A DNA stretch of 64,000 nt from Pistacia vera (taxonomy: Eukaryota > Streptophyta > Magnoliopsida > Sapindales > Anacardiaceae), in assembly GCF_008641045.1 (NCBI RefSeq), contig NW_022196165.1, positions 591,321 to 655,320 on the forward strand. Reading direction: 5' to 3'. The notes below the pieces were generated by a model. It was given only the letters and a program-made list of their open reading frames with translations. It had not been told where the DNA came from and ran no database searches. Numbering within the stretch: position 1 is the stretch's first letter; the number at the start of each line of letters is the position of its first letter. This document shows, piece by piece, positions 11,938 to 23,872 of this stretch. The position numbers were made by a program, and so were the translations under genes.

Positions 11938-14637
11938 TCACTGTTCTTTCCAAATTCTACCAGTCACTCTAAGCTTCAATTCTTTCCGGTCACCACCAGA
12001 GAAGAATAGAGCCATGTTTCTCTGGATAATGAGGCCATCGAAACTGTCACGCACCTTTCTGTGGCTGTCCCTTATGCTCCTAGGCACTCCTTGCCATATC
12101 ATCTTCCTCCCATTACCACCAACTTCAAGACTGTAGCTGTAGTTTTTGGCCTCATTATCATCGCCCATAAACCGCAAGAATGCTATGTAGACAGGAGCCA
12201 TACCAAGCTGGAAGGCTTCAAAATGCAGACAGAAGAACTGACCAAAGCAACTGAAAACCTAGAAGATGGAAAAAGAAATTCAGTCACATACGTGAAAAAT
12301 TTAGAGAAATTTTTAAACTGTGAACTCAATCCTAGATAATACCTCATGTCTAATCATACAAAGAATAAAATTGCCACTCCATAACAAAGAATAAAAGCCT
12401 GGTAAAAGTCTAGTGAAAAGCCAGCGTTGCCCCTTTCAGATACCTCTTTTATTTATGGCTATTTCAATTCATCAAACTTCAACGGTGAAAGGTAATTTAA
12501 AAAATAGGAGGTCAGAATGACAAACAGAAGTCATATTTTTGCTGATAATCAACATAATAATGCCATTCTTAATAGGACCCAGTATTGATACAAACTGGAT
12601 TTACATCCATCAACTAAGTACTTGCCATAGAAATTGAAAAAACAACGAAATATTTTCTGCCATGGAGAACCAATAACTACGACAAAGTGTATAAGATTAA
12701 GAAGTGCAATATACCGTTAACATCCATGTGGCATTCTCAACCTCATGTGGATTTGCTTTGACATAGCGATGGTTAAAAGTACTGCCATTGTGCATGTCAA
12801 CTTTGTGATCATCTTTCAAATGAGAAACCAAATAAGGAATATCACCCATGACTGTACATTCTGATCCCGCATAAGGACAGTTATAAGGTCTAAAGACACA
12901 CTGGGATTCATGTTTCAGCTTGCTGTAATATGGATATATGCCTATGCACCCATAATTCTGATATTTACATGGAAGCTCAAGAGATGCAGCCACCTTCTCT
13001 AGAGCAAGACACCTGATGTTGCCAAGTTCATGCCTGCAAGTGGGGCATCGATTGTGAACCCTGGGCTTACAACCAGAACACAACGTGTGCCCATTTGAAC
13101 ACTGCAACAACAAATAACACCAACATAGAGAAAACAAACATTTAGTTGTAGCTTAATGTTCTCTTGATCTAATATCTTAACACAGTAAAATGACCAAAAT
13201 TGCCTAAAATAAAGCTTAATTCAGCAAACTGAAAGATTTCTTAAATATAAGGTTTATTTGAGGATGAAATCATGCAACTTCATAAAATATCTATTTCCTT
13301 CCTGGTTCACATCTCTATTTCACTACGATGCTTGACTTTAAAATACAACTTCTTATATTTTCCAAGGCATAATCAATTGAAAACAAAAAACTTATAAGGG
13401 ACTTTTAGGAGAAGAATAATATTTGAAATGGAAATTGAAAATATTATTGGCAGGATGTGTTGGTGGTAGTCATTATTGCTGTAGTAACCAAATGCAAAAA
13501 TGGCATGCTGGCCAGAATGTGTAGCAACAATAGGCAAATTACAAAGATACAACAAACAAAATGGGAGAATATAACATTGATAATGTAAGATAAAGTGTCC
13601 TATCAAAAAGAAAGGTAAGGTAACTAGTAATAATGCGATATTGCCTACAAAATATGATGAAAAGAGTTTTACTTAAAACAATGTTGACCCAAACCAATAT
13701 TACCATTTACCAAACACTGAGCATTTTTAGGAGCTTCATAAAATAGGAAGGTCTTCAAACAAATGGAATTCATAAAAAAGTACTTCCAAAAATAAGAGAT
13801 TGGTGTTAGANGTCCTATCAAAAAGAAAGGTAAGGTAACTAGTAATAATGCGATATTGCCTACAAAATATGATGAAAAGAGTTTTACTTAAAACAATGTT
13901 GACCCAAACCAATATTACCATTTACCAAACACTGAGCGTTTTTAGGAGCTTCATAAAATAGGAAGGTCTTCAAACAAATGGAATTCATAAAACAGTACTT
14001 CCAAAAATAAGAGATTGGTGTTAGATGTTTTGTTAAGCTAGGCAAAAGTTCATTTAGATTGATCCACCAACTTGAAAAATGTTTTGATGGGATAATATTA
14101 ATAAGGTAGGTAACAATATCTTAACAAGAAATATCAGGTGAAAAACATTAATGCGATGATACCTAAATAATGTGACGACAAGTACTACATTAAAAAATAT
14201 TAGCTCAAACCAATGTTAGAATTCACCAAACACCAAGCCAGTGTTAATAGATTGCTGATTACAAGTTCTATTAAATAATTCATCAAAGGTTCATTTACAT
14301 TGATCCACCAATATAATAAAATATTTTGATGGGATATGCAAAAAATTGCTCCAGCACCAAAAACCAATTATAGTATTAACAATATTCAAGAAATTAATCA
14401 TTAAAAAAATTGAAATTAACAAACCTGATGAATTGGAGGGTACATGGCATTTAAGCATACAGGACATTCTAAGAGCTCACGAACACTACTAGACACGGTC
14501 ACATTAGGTTTAAGAGCAGTTTGAGTAGCATCATTCACAGAAGACTCGCTGATATCCATCATATCCTCACTTTGAGGAGGATCAATAATCTCAGGTTTGT
14601 TACGTAGATCATCATAAAACGGATTCCCAGATGCCAT
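11938..14637 (-). CDS. SINA-type (seven in absentia) RING E3 ubiquitin-protein ligase
   Basis: Three coding exons on the minus strand: 14425-14637 (71 codons), 12715-13101 (129) and 11938-12258 (106 plus stop), giving 306 aa, normal for plant SINAT proteins. All introns are GT-AG and phase 0. The C3HC4 RING is C58, C61, C72, H76, C79, C82, C90, C93 (ECPVCLNAMYPPIHQCSNGH, then RCPTC). The SIAH zinc fingers follow (CKYQNYGCIG to HLKDDH), then the substrate-binding TRAF-like domain (NATWMLTVFSCFGQFFCLHF to FDGLIIQRNMALFFSGGDRK). Such ligases dimerise and mark plant proteins for proteasomal degradation. The start is the first ATG after an intron acceptor (TTTTCACAG) in the 5' leader. No defect is seen in coding exons. 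The first coding intron contains an N-linked duplication at 13597-14025. Confidence 0.92.
13597..14025. repeat. 214-bp tandem duplication separated by one N (probable assembly artefact)
   Basis: Bases 13597-13810 and 13812-14025 are equal in length and nearly identical (for example GAGCATTTTT against GAGCGTTTTT, AAAAAAGTAC against AAAACAGTAC), with a single N at 13811 exactly between them. This is the pattern left when overlapping contig ends or two haplotypes are placed side by side. It lies inside an intron of the SINA gene. Confidence 0.85.
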
Positions 14638-14659
14638 GCTTGTACAGCCAGTCTGTGAA

Positions 14660-16590
14660 AATTGCAATCTCCAGTTGTATAAAATCAAAATGCTAGAGAG
14701 AAATGATATAATCAGATTATGATGATAGTTATCCCCTTTGATAAAACTCAAAAATTAAACAAATAATACCCTGAGAAAAACTCCAATCACATCATCAAAT
14801 CAAATTAACCATAGCCAAACTGTCAATATTGCAAACTAACTTTTGGAATCTCCATCAGCTACATAAAAGCATTTTTTTTTCTAATTTTCTTCTGCCTTGT
14901 TAGACATATCTCCTATTACTAGTCTCTGGGAATTAGATTTCAAAGTTCCAAAACATAATGAATGGCTAATCTCCCAGCTTCATAGGCTCGTAACTCGATT
15001 TAGCAAACCCCGACCATCTACTTGTATTACAAGGATAAAAATCTTTTTCTATTTTTCTGACAATGTATTCAACTTAAATTTATAAAATATAAACTAGAAT
15101 CTTAAATGATATAAAGCTTTTTTTAATTTTAAACATTGGAATGTATGGATGACAAACCATTTTTCTTTCTAACTAGCTAATTTAAATGAATTAGAGCAGA
15201 TAAAAAAAAAATGTACGTATTGTTTCTTTCCTGACTTTGGAATTGAAGGACTATCTATATATATAGATGTATATATTTCGAGAAAAAAGCATAGCTCAAT
15301 TTAAATTTAACTGCTGACAGATGAAGAAAGAAAAACACTTAAACTGTATTCTTTAGCATTTGTTAGCTTGGTCTATTTCTTTCCTTAAATTGGTACAAAA
15401 AATCTAGTGCTGTTTCCAAAAACTATTTCTATAAACTTCACTTTGCTCATCTGGTTTCTTAACTTTTTTCCAGATGCTAAATGATATACAGCAGACATGC
15501 CCTAGCCCTACTAAGTATTTTATGTATCAGAAAAACCAACTAGCTCACAGCACTAATCCACTTATTTTTATCTGCAAGGAATCCTCACCATCAAATTTAT
15601 TTTTTCCAGCAAGTCTTCTCGTTGTCTTCTTTGTATGTACAGAGGTCAAGTTTTGACTCCCAACCTAAAAAGGAATTCAAACAAAATCAGGCATATCTCA
15701 AGGTTGAACAGTCTGATCAATTCCTTGCTCACATTCATCAAATACAAACAAAACCAAGAACATTTAAAACTTCCACAGACATCTTATTATTACTATTATT
15801 TTCAGTCACATAGACAATATAGAACAGAGAAAAAAAAACTAGAAATCAATAAGCATGTTAAAAACCACAAACTTCATGACAATTTAAACAAAACAAGCAC
15901 CAAAGACGTAAACATAAGTTTTTTCAAAGCCAATTAAGAGCAAAATAACAGTAGCAAATGCACTCTATCTTGAGAAATTTAAGTTAACCCATCTCTTCAT
16001 CTTTATCACTAACACGGCGGTAATGAAAAAGAAACCTATATGTAGAATCACACATTTCTCTCAGAGACAAAAGAAATCTTTTGAATCATATAGTAAATAT
16101 TAAATAAAAATTTCCGCATCATCAACTGAAGAAACTACCCCTTTCTCACATGTTTATCACTCAAAACACAAAAATACTCCTTCTCAGTTTTTCAACACTG
16201 CAAAAATTTTTTTTTTTTTTTTTTTTTTTTTAACTATTTCTAATCCATTTCCAATTTGACCTTAAACTTCAGCATACGGGCTCGTTGATCATTCAAGAAA
16301 CCTAACTGGATCATCCAAAAACCAGAACAGTCACTTAAAATGGTTGAAAGTTTGCCAAAGTACAACATAAATAGTAAAGAAAACATATAATAAATAAAAA
16401 AGGATATTTAAGAATTTAAATTTAAAAAAACCCTAAAAACTAGAAGACCCAGATGGAAAATCAAAAGAATCTGCAGTAGATCTGGAATATTCCAAAAACA
16501 AACATAAAACCAAAGAGGGAACTTTCCCCGTACATCAGATACGAACAATTACAAAGAAAAAAGAACCCATATAGAAAACGAGGAGAAAGA
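14660..16590 (-). other. Probable 5'-UTR intron of the SINA gene
   Basis: AT-rich DNA without coding features on either strand. It holds a run of about 30 T at 16208-16232. Its ends match plant splice sites for the leader intron described for the SINA gene. Confidence 0.45.
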
Positions 16591-16760
16591 AGAGATTTAC
16601 CTTAAAAATGAAATGATTTGGAATCAAAACAGCAGGGTAGGAGAAACCCTAACTCAGGGAGAGGAGGAGGAAGAGGAGAGATTGGGTTCCCAGAGCGGGC
16701 GACTACAATTAATAACAAGAGCGCGTAAAAGGACAATGAAAGAGAATTTCAAATTAAAGC
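16590..16760 (-). other. Probable non-coding first exon (5' UTR) of the SINA gene
   Basis: Read on the minus strand this stretch is pyrimidine-rich (CTCTCCTCTTCCTCCTCC), contains GTTAGGGTTTCTCC, typical of plant 5' leaders, and ends TTTTTAAG followed by the donor GTAAATCTC at about 16600. A matching acceptor TTTTCACAG lies just upstream of the coding start at about 14654. This would give a 5'-UTR intron of about 1.9 kb, common in this family. The transcription start is not defined. Confidence 0.5.
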
Positions 16761-16809
16761 CGTTGAGAGAGAAATTTCTCGAGAAAATACAAAAAGGAAA
16801 GGTTTAGTA

Positions 16810-17885
16810 CTTTAGTTCAAGTAAATGTGTGGACCCTCTCTTTATTTTATTTTATTTTTTAATATAAGGAAATTGTCAGGTTTTCAAATGTTTGGACTCT
16901 AGACAATGGTTGGGATTTTTGAATTTTGAATATTATTTCTAAAACTTTTAAATATAGTTATTTAAAAGTTTTATAAGTTTTCTTTATTTATATTTTATAT
17001 TTTATAAGTTATATTTTATAAGTTTTCTTTATGTAAAAGATTATTTATATTTATATAATTACACTAATTTATTCAAAAAAACTTATTTTTTATTATGTTT
17101 TACATATTTATAAATATTTTTTTAAGAGCACTACTATTAGCCTCATATTTTATCTTTTTAACGAGGGATAAGTAGTTTCGAGTATCTTGTATTTTTCTAA
17201 GGATCGAAACCGGCCGGTTCCTAAGATTTAGAATCGAAACTGGATCGGTTCCAGTTTCAGGTACTCAGATTAATTTTAGTTACCCCTACTTTTAAAAAAA
17301 ATTATAATACACTCCCAATAGTTTATAAAATTATAATTCAGGCCCGATTCCTACCTGGATATCCGAACCTCATTTCTGATTTTGATTCTTGATTCCAACA
17401 CTACAAGAATCAGAACCCGACCTAGGAATTCCTGGTTCCAATTTTCCAAAATCGAAACCAGAACCTAAGGAGGCCAATTCCAGTTATACCCTTTACCCAT
17501 GCTCACCCCTATCTTTAACCCCCATTATTATTAAAATTTTTAATGATAATCTTATCCCTTTTAAAATTATTTTATAATACATAAAAGAATTTTGTATATG
17601 TAAAAGTTTTATTTCCTATCTCTCAACCTTAAACCTTGATTCAACATATCCTAATTCTATTTTCAAACAATGAATTCAAAATTTATACAATTGAAAGAAT
17701 TTGATCAACATCATGTATTCTCATGTTTGGTTAAGGTGAACAGACAAGTGAATATGAATCTTATTCTTTATCCATTGTTTGGTTTATAGGAGTTATATAA
17801 GAAATAGGAATCTTATTTCTTAAAAAAGCGTGAAATGGCATTGGTTCCAAATTTGGCACGAATGTTAGTAATGGTTGGCTAAAAT
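16810..17885. other. AT-rich intergenic DNA upstream of the SINA gene
   Basis: No gene found. A segment at about 17200-17510 contains repeated GAATCGAAACC/GGTTCC words in both orientations and ends CATGCTCACCCCTA. This suggests a decayed small transposon, but ends and TSD could not be defined. Confidence 0.35.
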
Positions 17886-17890
17886 GTATA

Positions 17891-18268
17891 AGAGCATCTC
17901 CAATTGTACGCTTTATTTTAAAGAGTATATTTCTTATAAATAAAGAATATCTTCATTAATTTTTAAATATAAAGAATACAATTTTTATTTAAATCCAATA
18001 GACTCTTTAAATTTAATGAAGATGTTCTTTATTTTCAAGAAAATGACTTAATGGGAGAGAGAAATAATAAATAAAATGCATAGAAAGTTGTAGTTTATTA
18101 ATTAAAATTAGGATAGAGAGTAAAATTTGACTCTCTAGATGTGAAGAGCCAAATTCGCTCTTTAATTTATATTTTAAAGATAAAGAGTATGTTGGACTCT
18201 TGTTTTTATGGATAGACTCTTTATAATAAAGAGTTTAAGTCATATAAAGAGTCATTTGGAGATGCTCT
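17891..18268. mobile_element. MITE with AGAGCATCTCCAA terminal inverted repeats
   Basis: The left end AGAGCATCTCCAATTG and the right end CATTTGGAGATGCTCT are inverted copies. The interior is AT-rich and rich in AAAGAGTATAT and inverted ACTCTTTA words, with no coding capacity. Elements with GAGCATCTCCAA termini are very common in plant genomes. The flanking TSD is not clear. Confidence 0.75.
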
Positions 18269-18414
18269 AACTTACCCATTTTTTAAATTGTAATTTCCCA
18301 TTTTACCCCTATTCAATTTATTTAGATCTAAATTATTTTATAATTCAATAATTATTTTATTAAAATATTTATTAATTAATTATTTAATAAATTTTAAGAA
18401 ATAAAAAATTGGAA

Positions 18415-18750
18415 AATTTTTAAATCAATCAATGTCAATCAAATTTGTTGGACGGCGAATTTCCATCACATTGTTGGTGTCACCACCAATGTGTGAGAAA
18501 TCATGGGCCAATGGTTTGCCTATCTGGGTAGATCGCAGCTATTGAAAATCATTGTCGTAATGTCACGTGCGGTGCCTTTCCATCATGGCCACCATTGTGA
18601 CCTCACACTGAGGGTTTTCAATGGCTGGGATCTGCCTAGATAGGCAAAATTGTCAGCTAGCAACTCTTCACACACCGACGGTGATGCTGTAATGTGGGGC
18701 AAATTTGCCAGTTGACGAGTTTGACTAGTGTTAATCGGTTTGAAAAAATT
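18415..18750. mobile_element. Fold-back element of about 330 bp
   Basis: Almost the whole segment is an imperfect inverted repeat. The left words GGCGAATTTCCATCACATT and TTTGCCTATCTGGGTAGAT pair with the right words AATGTGGGGCAAATTTGCC and ATCTGCCTAGATAGGCAAA. The outer AT-rich ends also pair (CAATGTCAATCAAA with TTTGACTAGTGTTAATCG). This is a hairpin-forming MITE of unassigned superfamily. Confidence 0.65.
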
Positions 18751-18902
18751 TTAATTTTTAATTTTTGAAATTTTATATTTTATATTTAAACAAAAAACAA
18801 AAAATAAAAAATATATTTTATTGAATAGAATAATTAAGGGCATTTTAGTCCAAAAGCAACAAAGTGTTTTCCATTCATCAACATTTTGTACAACAAGCAA
18901 AC

Positions 18903-19457
18903 TATTACGAAATCAAGCACAAACATAGATCCTAAAAACACAATCAACCAAAACAAGAACACCAAGAAAACACAAAGATTACCGTGGTTCACTTATCCTT
19001 TTATGGATAAGCTACATCCATGTTGAGCTCAAAAAAGGTATGAGCTTGCTGCACTTACTATTACCACAAAGAATCAAGATTACAACACTTCCAACAATCA
19101 CCCAAAAAACCAGTACAATGTAAACTGCAATCAGCCTTACGAGATACCCAATGAGAATCCCTAACCTGAGAGAACAACACTCTCACCTGAATGATTAAGA
19201 TCCCTAACCACTCAAACCTGATTACACAAACAATAGCAAGAACCTCACAACCCTAACTCAGAAATTGCACAAAAGAAAAACTCAACAATGTTCTATCGTT
19301 TCTGTGAAAAGTGAATTTATATATGGTTGACTAAGTGACTAATTTTGGTCGTTGGATCTAAAGTGTATCCTGCGGTCTGGATTCATTTGGTTGCTATCTA
19401 AAACGACGTCGTACTTCTTTACTCAAAATGACAATGTTTCAGGCTTACATTTTAACA
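18903..19457 (-). repeat. copia 3' LTR
   Basis: Ends TATTACGAAATC (left) and CATTTTAACA (right, + strand). It is nearly identical to 23873-24430. The outer dinucleotide here is TA instead of TG. Confidence 0.93.
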
Positions 19458-19470
19458 ATCTCCACCTTGG
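19458..19470 (-). other. copia polypurine tract
   Basis: Read on the minus strand CCAAGGTGGAGAT abuts the 3' LTR. A purine-rich tract at this point is the expected primer for plus-strand synthesis. Confidence 0.6.
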
Positions 19471-19540
19471 AAGCATTGGAAACAGTCTCTCTATGCAGCT
19501 TGCTCAATTTCATTCCGTCATAGCTCTTTATCACTCCAGA

Positions 19541-20305
19541 CTACTTGACATACAGCAAGTTCAAGCAGTGATTGAACTTGGCCAGAGTGATTATCTTGGT
19601 GCCCATGTCTACTGGATTTTCTTCTGTAGGTACCTTCTTAAGTTCACTTATTCCATTTGCAACTTGATCCCTCACAAAATGATAGCGGACATCCACGTGT
19701 TTGGTTCTTTCGTGATACACTAGATTTCTGCTTAGATGGATCGCACTCTGGCTATCGGAATACACTGTCACCTTTCCATCAATTAGATTTGCCTCTGTCA
19801 GGATTCCTTTTAGCCATAAGGCTTCTTTAACTGCATCAGTTACTGTAATGTACTCTGATTCTGTTGAAGACAAGGCTACTATGGACTACAGTTGTGACTT
19901 CCAGCTTATAAAATTTCCACCCAGTGTAAAGAAATATGTTGTAGTTGATTTCCTGGTATCTTTATCTCCTGCAAAGTTAGCATCTACAAACCCAACTAGA
20001 TCAAATGCAGTATTTCTTTTACAGTATTCAAGCCCAACACATACAGTACTGTTTATATATTTCAGCATCCATTTTAAAGTTGTCCAATGCTCCATACTAG
20101 GGTTAGACATGTATCTACTTAACATGGAAATGGCAAAGGCTAAGTCAGGTCTAGTACTAATCATGGCATACATCAGTGACCCCACAACATTAACATATGG
20201 GACAGACTCCATTCTCAACAATTCTGACTCAGTTTTGGGGCATTGGGACTTACTAAGTATAAACTGACTGGTTAAGGGCATTGAGACCAGTTTGGCACCA
20301 GCCAT
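19541..20305 (-). pseudogene. copia RNase H and end of RT
   Basis: Two open segments separated by a single stop near 19880. The first (19886-20305) carries SLMYAMISTRPDLAFAIS, LKYINSTVCVGLEY and FVDANFAGDKDTRKSTTTY. The second (19541-19873) carries SSTESEYITVTDAVKEALWL, then YSDSQSAIHLSRN and RTKHVDVRYHFVRD. These are the copia RNase H catalytic blocks (D in VDANFAGD, E in STESEY, D in SDSQSA). The enzyme removes RNA from the RNA-DNA hybrid during replication. The stop and the lack of an open link to RT make it inactive. Confidence 0.9.
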
Positions 20306-21100
20306 CCAAACTTTGTGACTAGTTTTAGTAAATAGGATTGTTGCTGCAGCCTAAGTTCACATCTCCTCCTATCCCTATTTATTTCCATGCCTAGAATTTT
20401 CTTGGCATTCCCTAGGTTTTTCATGCTGAATTCAGTATTTAACTCCTTCTTTAATTCACTAATCTAGGTTTTTGACTTCCTAATCAACAGCATATCATCA
20501 ACATATAACAGTAAATAGTAAGTAAATAGGTAGATCATTATCCATTTTAAAGTAGAAGCAACTGTCATATTGACTTCTAATGAATCCTATACCTATTATA
20601 AAGGTGTCAAACCTTTTGTACCACTACCTAGGGGATTGTTTTAACCCATATAAAGACTTTTTAAGAGGGCATGCATGGTCTGGGAACTCAGGGTCAATAA
20701 ACCCCATAGGCTGGCTCATATAGATTTTTTCCTCTAGGTTTCCATGAAGGAATGCAGTGGTGACATCCAACTGCTCTAGTTCCAGGTCTTGGTATGCAAC
20801 TACTGACAACATCATCCTAATTGTTTTGTATTTTACCACAGGAGAGAAGACTTCATTGAAGTCTATCCCCTCCCTTTGGGTGTACCCCTTAGCCACAAGT
20901 CTGGCTTTATACTTAGGTGGGTCAGCTATGGAAATGCCATCTTTAAGTTTGAAAAGCCATTTACATTGGGTTAGCTTCTGGTTTCTTGGTTTTGGAACCA
21001 GTGACCATGTTTCATTTACCTTTAAAGATTGCATTTCCTCTTCCATAGCTATTCTCCATTTGTCCCTATCTCTAGATTACATGGCCTCTTGATATGTCTC
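20306..21100 (-). pseudogene. copia reverse transcriptase
   Basis: The open segment 20624-21046 contains ETWSLVPKPRNQK, CKWLFKLK, KARLVAKGYTQREGIDFNEV, FSPVVKYKTIR, LDVTTAFLHGNLEEKIYM and SLYGLKQSPR, the ordered blocks of copia-type RT fingers and palm. A TAG stop follows SPR. The degraded continuation 20306-20620 includes FIRSQYDSCFYFK and a broken YMLMICC in place of the Y-V-D-D active-site box. Those changes and the stop abolish activity. Confidence 0.9.
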
Positions 21101-21352
21101 AGGTTCAGACCTCAGCACCTCAGTACCTGCAAGAAGGGCAGTGTAAATTAGTTCTGCGTATGAGTATCTTGAGGGTGGTCTTACCTCTCTCCTTGTTCTG
21201 TCTCTGGCCAACTGATAATTTGTCAGTTCATGTTGTTCTGGTTCCAAGAACTCTTCAGTTTCTTCATCTGCATCTTGATAAGGTTCCTCAGGTGCTGTTT
21301 CAATTTCAAGTTGCTGGGGTGCTTGTGCTTGAGCTTGAGGTGGGTTTAATTG

Positions 21353-22800
21353 TTAGGTTGTGGGCTCTACCTCAATCTGAGTAGCACTGGTCTGACTAGT
21401 GGCTGTTTCTGTGCTTTTGGTGGTGCCTGCATCAGGGTTAGTTCCTTTGCATGGGAATACTCCCTCATTAAACATAGCATCCCTGCTTACTATGATCCTG
21501 ACCCCTGGTGACTCTCTATCCCACAATTTGTACCCTTTTGTGCCCTTTGGATATCCAAGGAACACACACCTAGTGGATCTTAGTTCCAGTTTGCCCCCCC
21601 ACTGTGTGTGCATAAGCTGTACAGCCAAATACTTTTAGGTGCCCTAGTTCTGGCCTTCTTCTAGACCATCTCTCTTCTGGACAGGTTAGACCTATGGCTA
21701 TAGAGGGACTCATATTCACTAAATAGGCTGCTGTGGAGAGGGCCTCTCCCTAGAATGTTTTTGGGAGGTTTGATGTGATTAGTAAACACCTAACTTTATC
21801 TAGGAGTGTCCTATTCATTCTCTCAGCAACCCCGTTTTGCTGTGGGGTATTTCTCACTGTCTTATGCCTCTAGATCCCCTGTTCACTACAAAACTTGTCA
21901 AACTCCAGGTTACAAAACTCAAGTCCATTGTCAGTCCTAAAGGCTTTGACCTTTCTACTAGACTGGTTTTCAGCTAAAGTTTTCTAGTCTCTAAACTTTG
22001 CTAGAGCTTGATCTTTAGACCTAAGTAAGAATACCCAGACCTTCCTACTGTAGTCATCTACGATTGAGAGAAAATAATTGTTTCCACCATGAGATTTAAC
22101 CTTTTCTAGCCCCCATAAATCAGAATGTAAGTAATCTAGACAGTTATTTGCTAGATGAACTCCCTTAGAGAAACTATTCCTATGTTGTTTACCAAGTACA
22201 CAATTTTCACAGAATTCTAAGCTAGTGACAGTATCTTTCCCAAACTGTCCTTGCCTATTTAGGACATCCATTCCCTTCTGACTCATATGACCTAACCTCA
22301 AATGCCACTTTTCAGTTACAGATAAATTTGGAGAACCAAGTGTTGTGCTGTTACAATTAGAGTAGAAAGTACCACAAAGTATATAGAGACCATTTTTGTT
22401 TTCTCCTGTCAAGACAAGTTTTTCATTCTTATAGACATTTAACCACCCACTGTTAGCCTTATAGCAGCAGCCTGCTTCATCCAGGGTGCCTAGAGAAATG
22501 AGGTTTCTTTTTAAGTCAGGGATATACCTCACTTTGGTTAACCTGATCAGTTTCCCCCCACTCAATCTAAGGGTTATGCCGCATATTCCCTTAACCCTAC
22601 ATGCTTGGTTGTTCCCCATGTACATAGCCTCATGTTCAGAATTCTCAAAGTCTTGGAACCAACTCCTATTAGGGCTCATATGAAAAGTACATCCTGAATC
22701 TAATACCCATTCCTTTGTAGTGTTAGATATTGACACTGTTAGGACTTCTAGTTCATCTATTTGGTTACTAGTGGTGGCTAGGTTGTTCTCTGTATTTCTT
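21353..22800 (-). pseudogene. copia protease and integrase
   Basis: The open segment 21984-22736 starts with the aspartic protease box WVLDSGCTFHM, followed by the GAG-pre-integrase zinc motif (WHLRLGHMSQKGMDVL, then FCENCVLGKQHR) and the integrase core (DYLHSDLWG, FLSIVDDYSRKVWVFLL). A TAG stop then precedes FRTDNGLEF, NTPQQNGVAERMNRTLLD and the C-terminal region (HLKVFGCTAYAH), which run in broken frames to 21353. Core D, D and E residues are visible. Integrase inserts cDNA into the host genome; this copy has at least three stops and cannot make an intact enzyme. Confidence 0.9.
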
Positions 22801-22817
22801 AGTTTCTGTTTCTTCTC

Positions 22818-23582
22818 CTAGTCAAAACAATTTTTCTTTAGATGGCCTGTCTTGTTACAGTAGTAACACTTCCTAGTTTCAGTTTTGACTTTATTGTTCC
22901 CTTTCCATTTCTTCTTATTCTTACTCCCCTGACTAGGCTGGAATCCTTTACTAGATTGACCGGGTTCTAATCTACCCTTCACAAACAGAGTGTTGTTGTT
23001 CCTCTTAAGGGTTTTAAGCTTTAGTTCCCTAGCCTTAAGTCCAGGAACTATCAAGTCAACACTGGGTACAGTACCAGAGTACTGAAGGGTATTCTTGACT
23101 ACTTGGTAGTCATCTGTTAAGGAGTTTAGCAGTATCATGGCAAAACTTGTCTCTCCTAGTTCTTGGTCTGTGCCTTTCAAAATTAGATTCATCTTAAGAA
23201 ATTCATCTAAATTTTCCTCAATAGACTTTGAATTATCCATTTTATATGAGAATAAGGCTCCCTTTAAGAAAGCCAGATTCGGTGCAGACTGTAAGGCATA
23301 TAAAGATTCTAACCTACCCCATAAACTAAGTGGAGTTTCGAATCCATCTACCTTCTGAAGTACACTATTCGAGAGATTCATCACGATTAAGTTGTATGCT
23401 TCTTCGTCAATCTCTTCCTTCTTCTTCAGTCTTTCCTCTGACCATTTCTTGGGATCCTTTTCCAGTGTGATTGCAACCTTGTTATGTGAGAGGAGAGCTT
23501 TCATCTTCTTCTTCCAGCTTCCGAAATCGATCTTCCCATCGTATTGGTTTATTTCTAGTCGTGTGGTGGTGTTTGTGGTCAT
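22818..23582 (-). CDS. copia Gag (capsid/nucleocapsid) protein
   Basis: An intact 254-aa frame begins MTTNTTTRLEINQYDGKIDF, typical of TNT1-like Gag. The UBN2/retrotrans_gag-type capsid region follows (LSLWGRLESLYALQ, KMNLILKGTDQEL, LNSLTDDYQVVKNTL). A CCHC zinc knuckle CYYCNKTGHLKKNC lies at the end. Gag forms the virus-like particle and binds RNA. The start is the first ATG about 280 bases after the primer-binding site. The frame ends at a TAG just after the zinc knuckle where pol would normally continue, so the polyprotein is cut there. This is the only full-length open frame left in the element. Confidence 0.85.
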   Translation of the reverse strand: MTTNTTTRLEINQYDGKIDFGSWKKKMKALLSHNKVAITLEKDPKKWSEERLKKKEEIDEEAYNLIVMNLSNSVLQKVDGFETPLSLWGRLESLYALQSAPNLAFLKGALFSYKMDNSKSIEENLDEFLKMNLILKGTDQELGETSFAMILLNSLTDDYQVVKNTLQYSGTVPSVDLIVPGLKARELKLKTLKRNNNTLFVKGRLEPGQSSKGFQPSQGSKNKKKWKGNNKVKTETRKCYYCNKTGHLKKNCFD

Positions 23583-23858
23583 TTTTTATTGGTTTTGTAA
23601 AAGCCCCAAACTGTAAACCCTAGTTCCTCTTGCCCTGACCTTTGTGCTATTTATGTGATCCTATTCTTTTCTCAAGATTCGTCAAGATTTGACTCCTTAG
23701 ATCTATTCGGAGACTCAACGGAATCAATGATTCGAAAAACCCCAAATTTCCCAAAACCCTAATCTCATGAAACCCTAATTTCGCAAAACCCTAATTTCGC
23801 AAAATCTCTTCTATTGGGACAATGACTCGATAATCACCAGATCTAGACTCCAAGAAAT

Positions 23859-23871
23859 GGCTCTGATACCA
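23859..23871 (-). other. copia primer-binding site (initiator Met tRNA)
   Basis: Read on the minus strand TGGTATCAGAGCC lies two bases after the 5' LTR end. It is complementary to the 3' end of plant initiator-methionine tRNA, the usual primer of copia elements. Confidence 0.9.
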
Positions 23872-23872
23872 C

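Noticed and set aside
12061..12339. Plus-strand open frame of 92 aa
   Set aside because: Opposite the last exon of the SINA gene, whose splice sites and domain content are convincing.
16196..16240. Poly-T run as a possible retroposon tail (SINE/LINE)
   Set aside because: No SINE boxes or target duplication seen; it lies in the probable SINA leader intron.
19352..20267. Plus-strand open frames of 123 and 139 aa
   Set aside because: They lie opposite copia RNase H and have no recognisable product.
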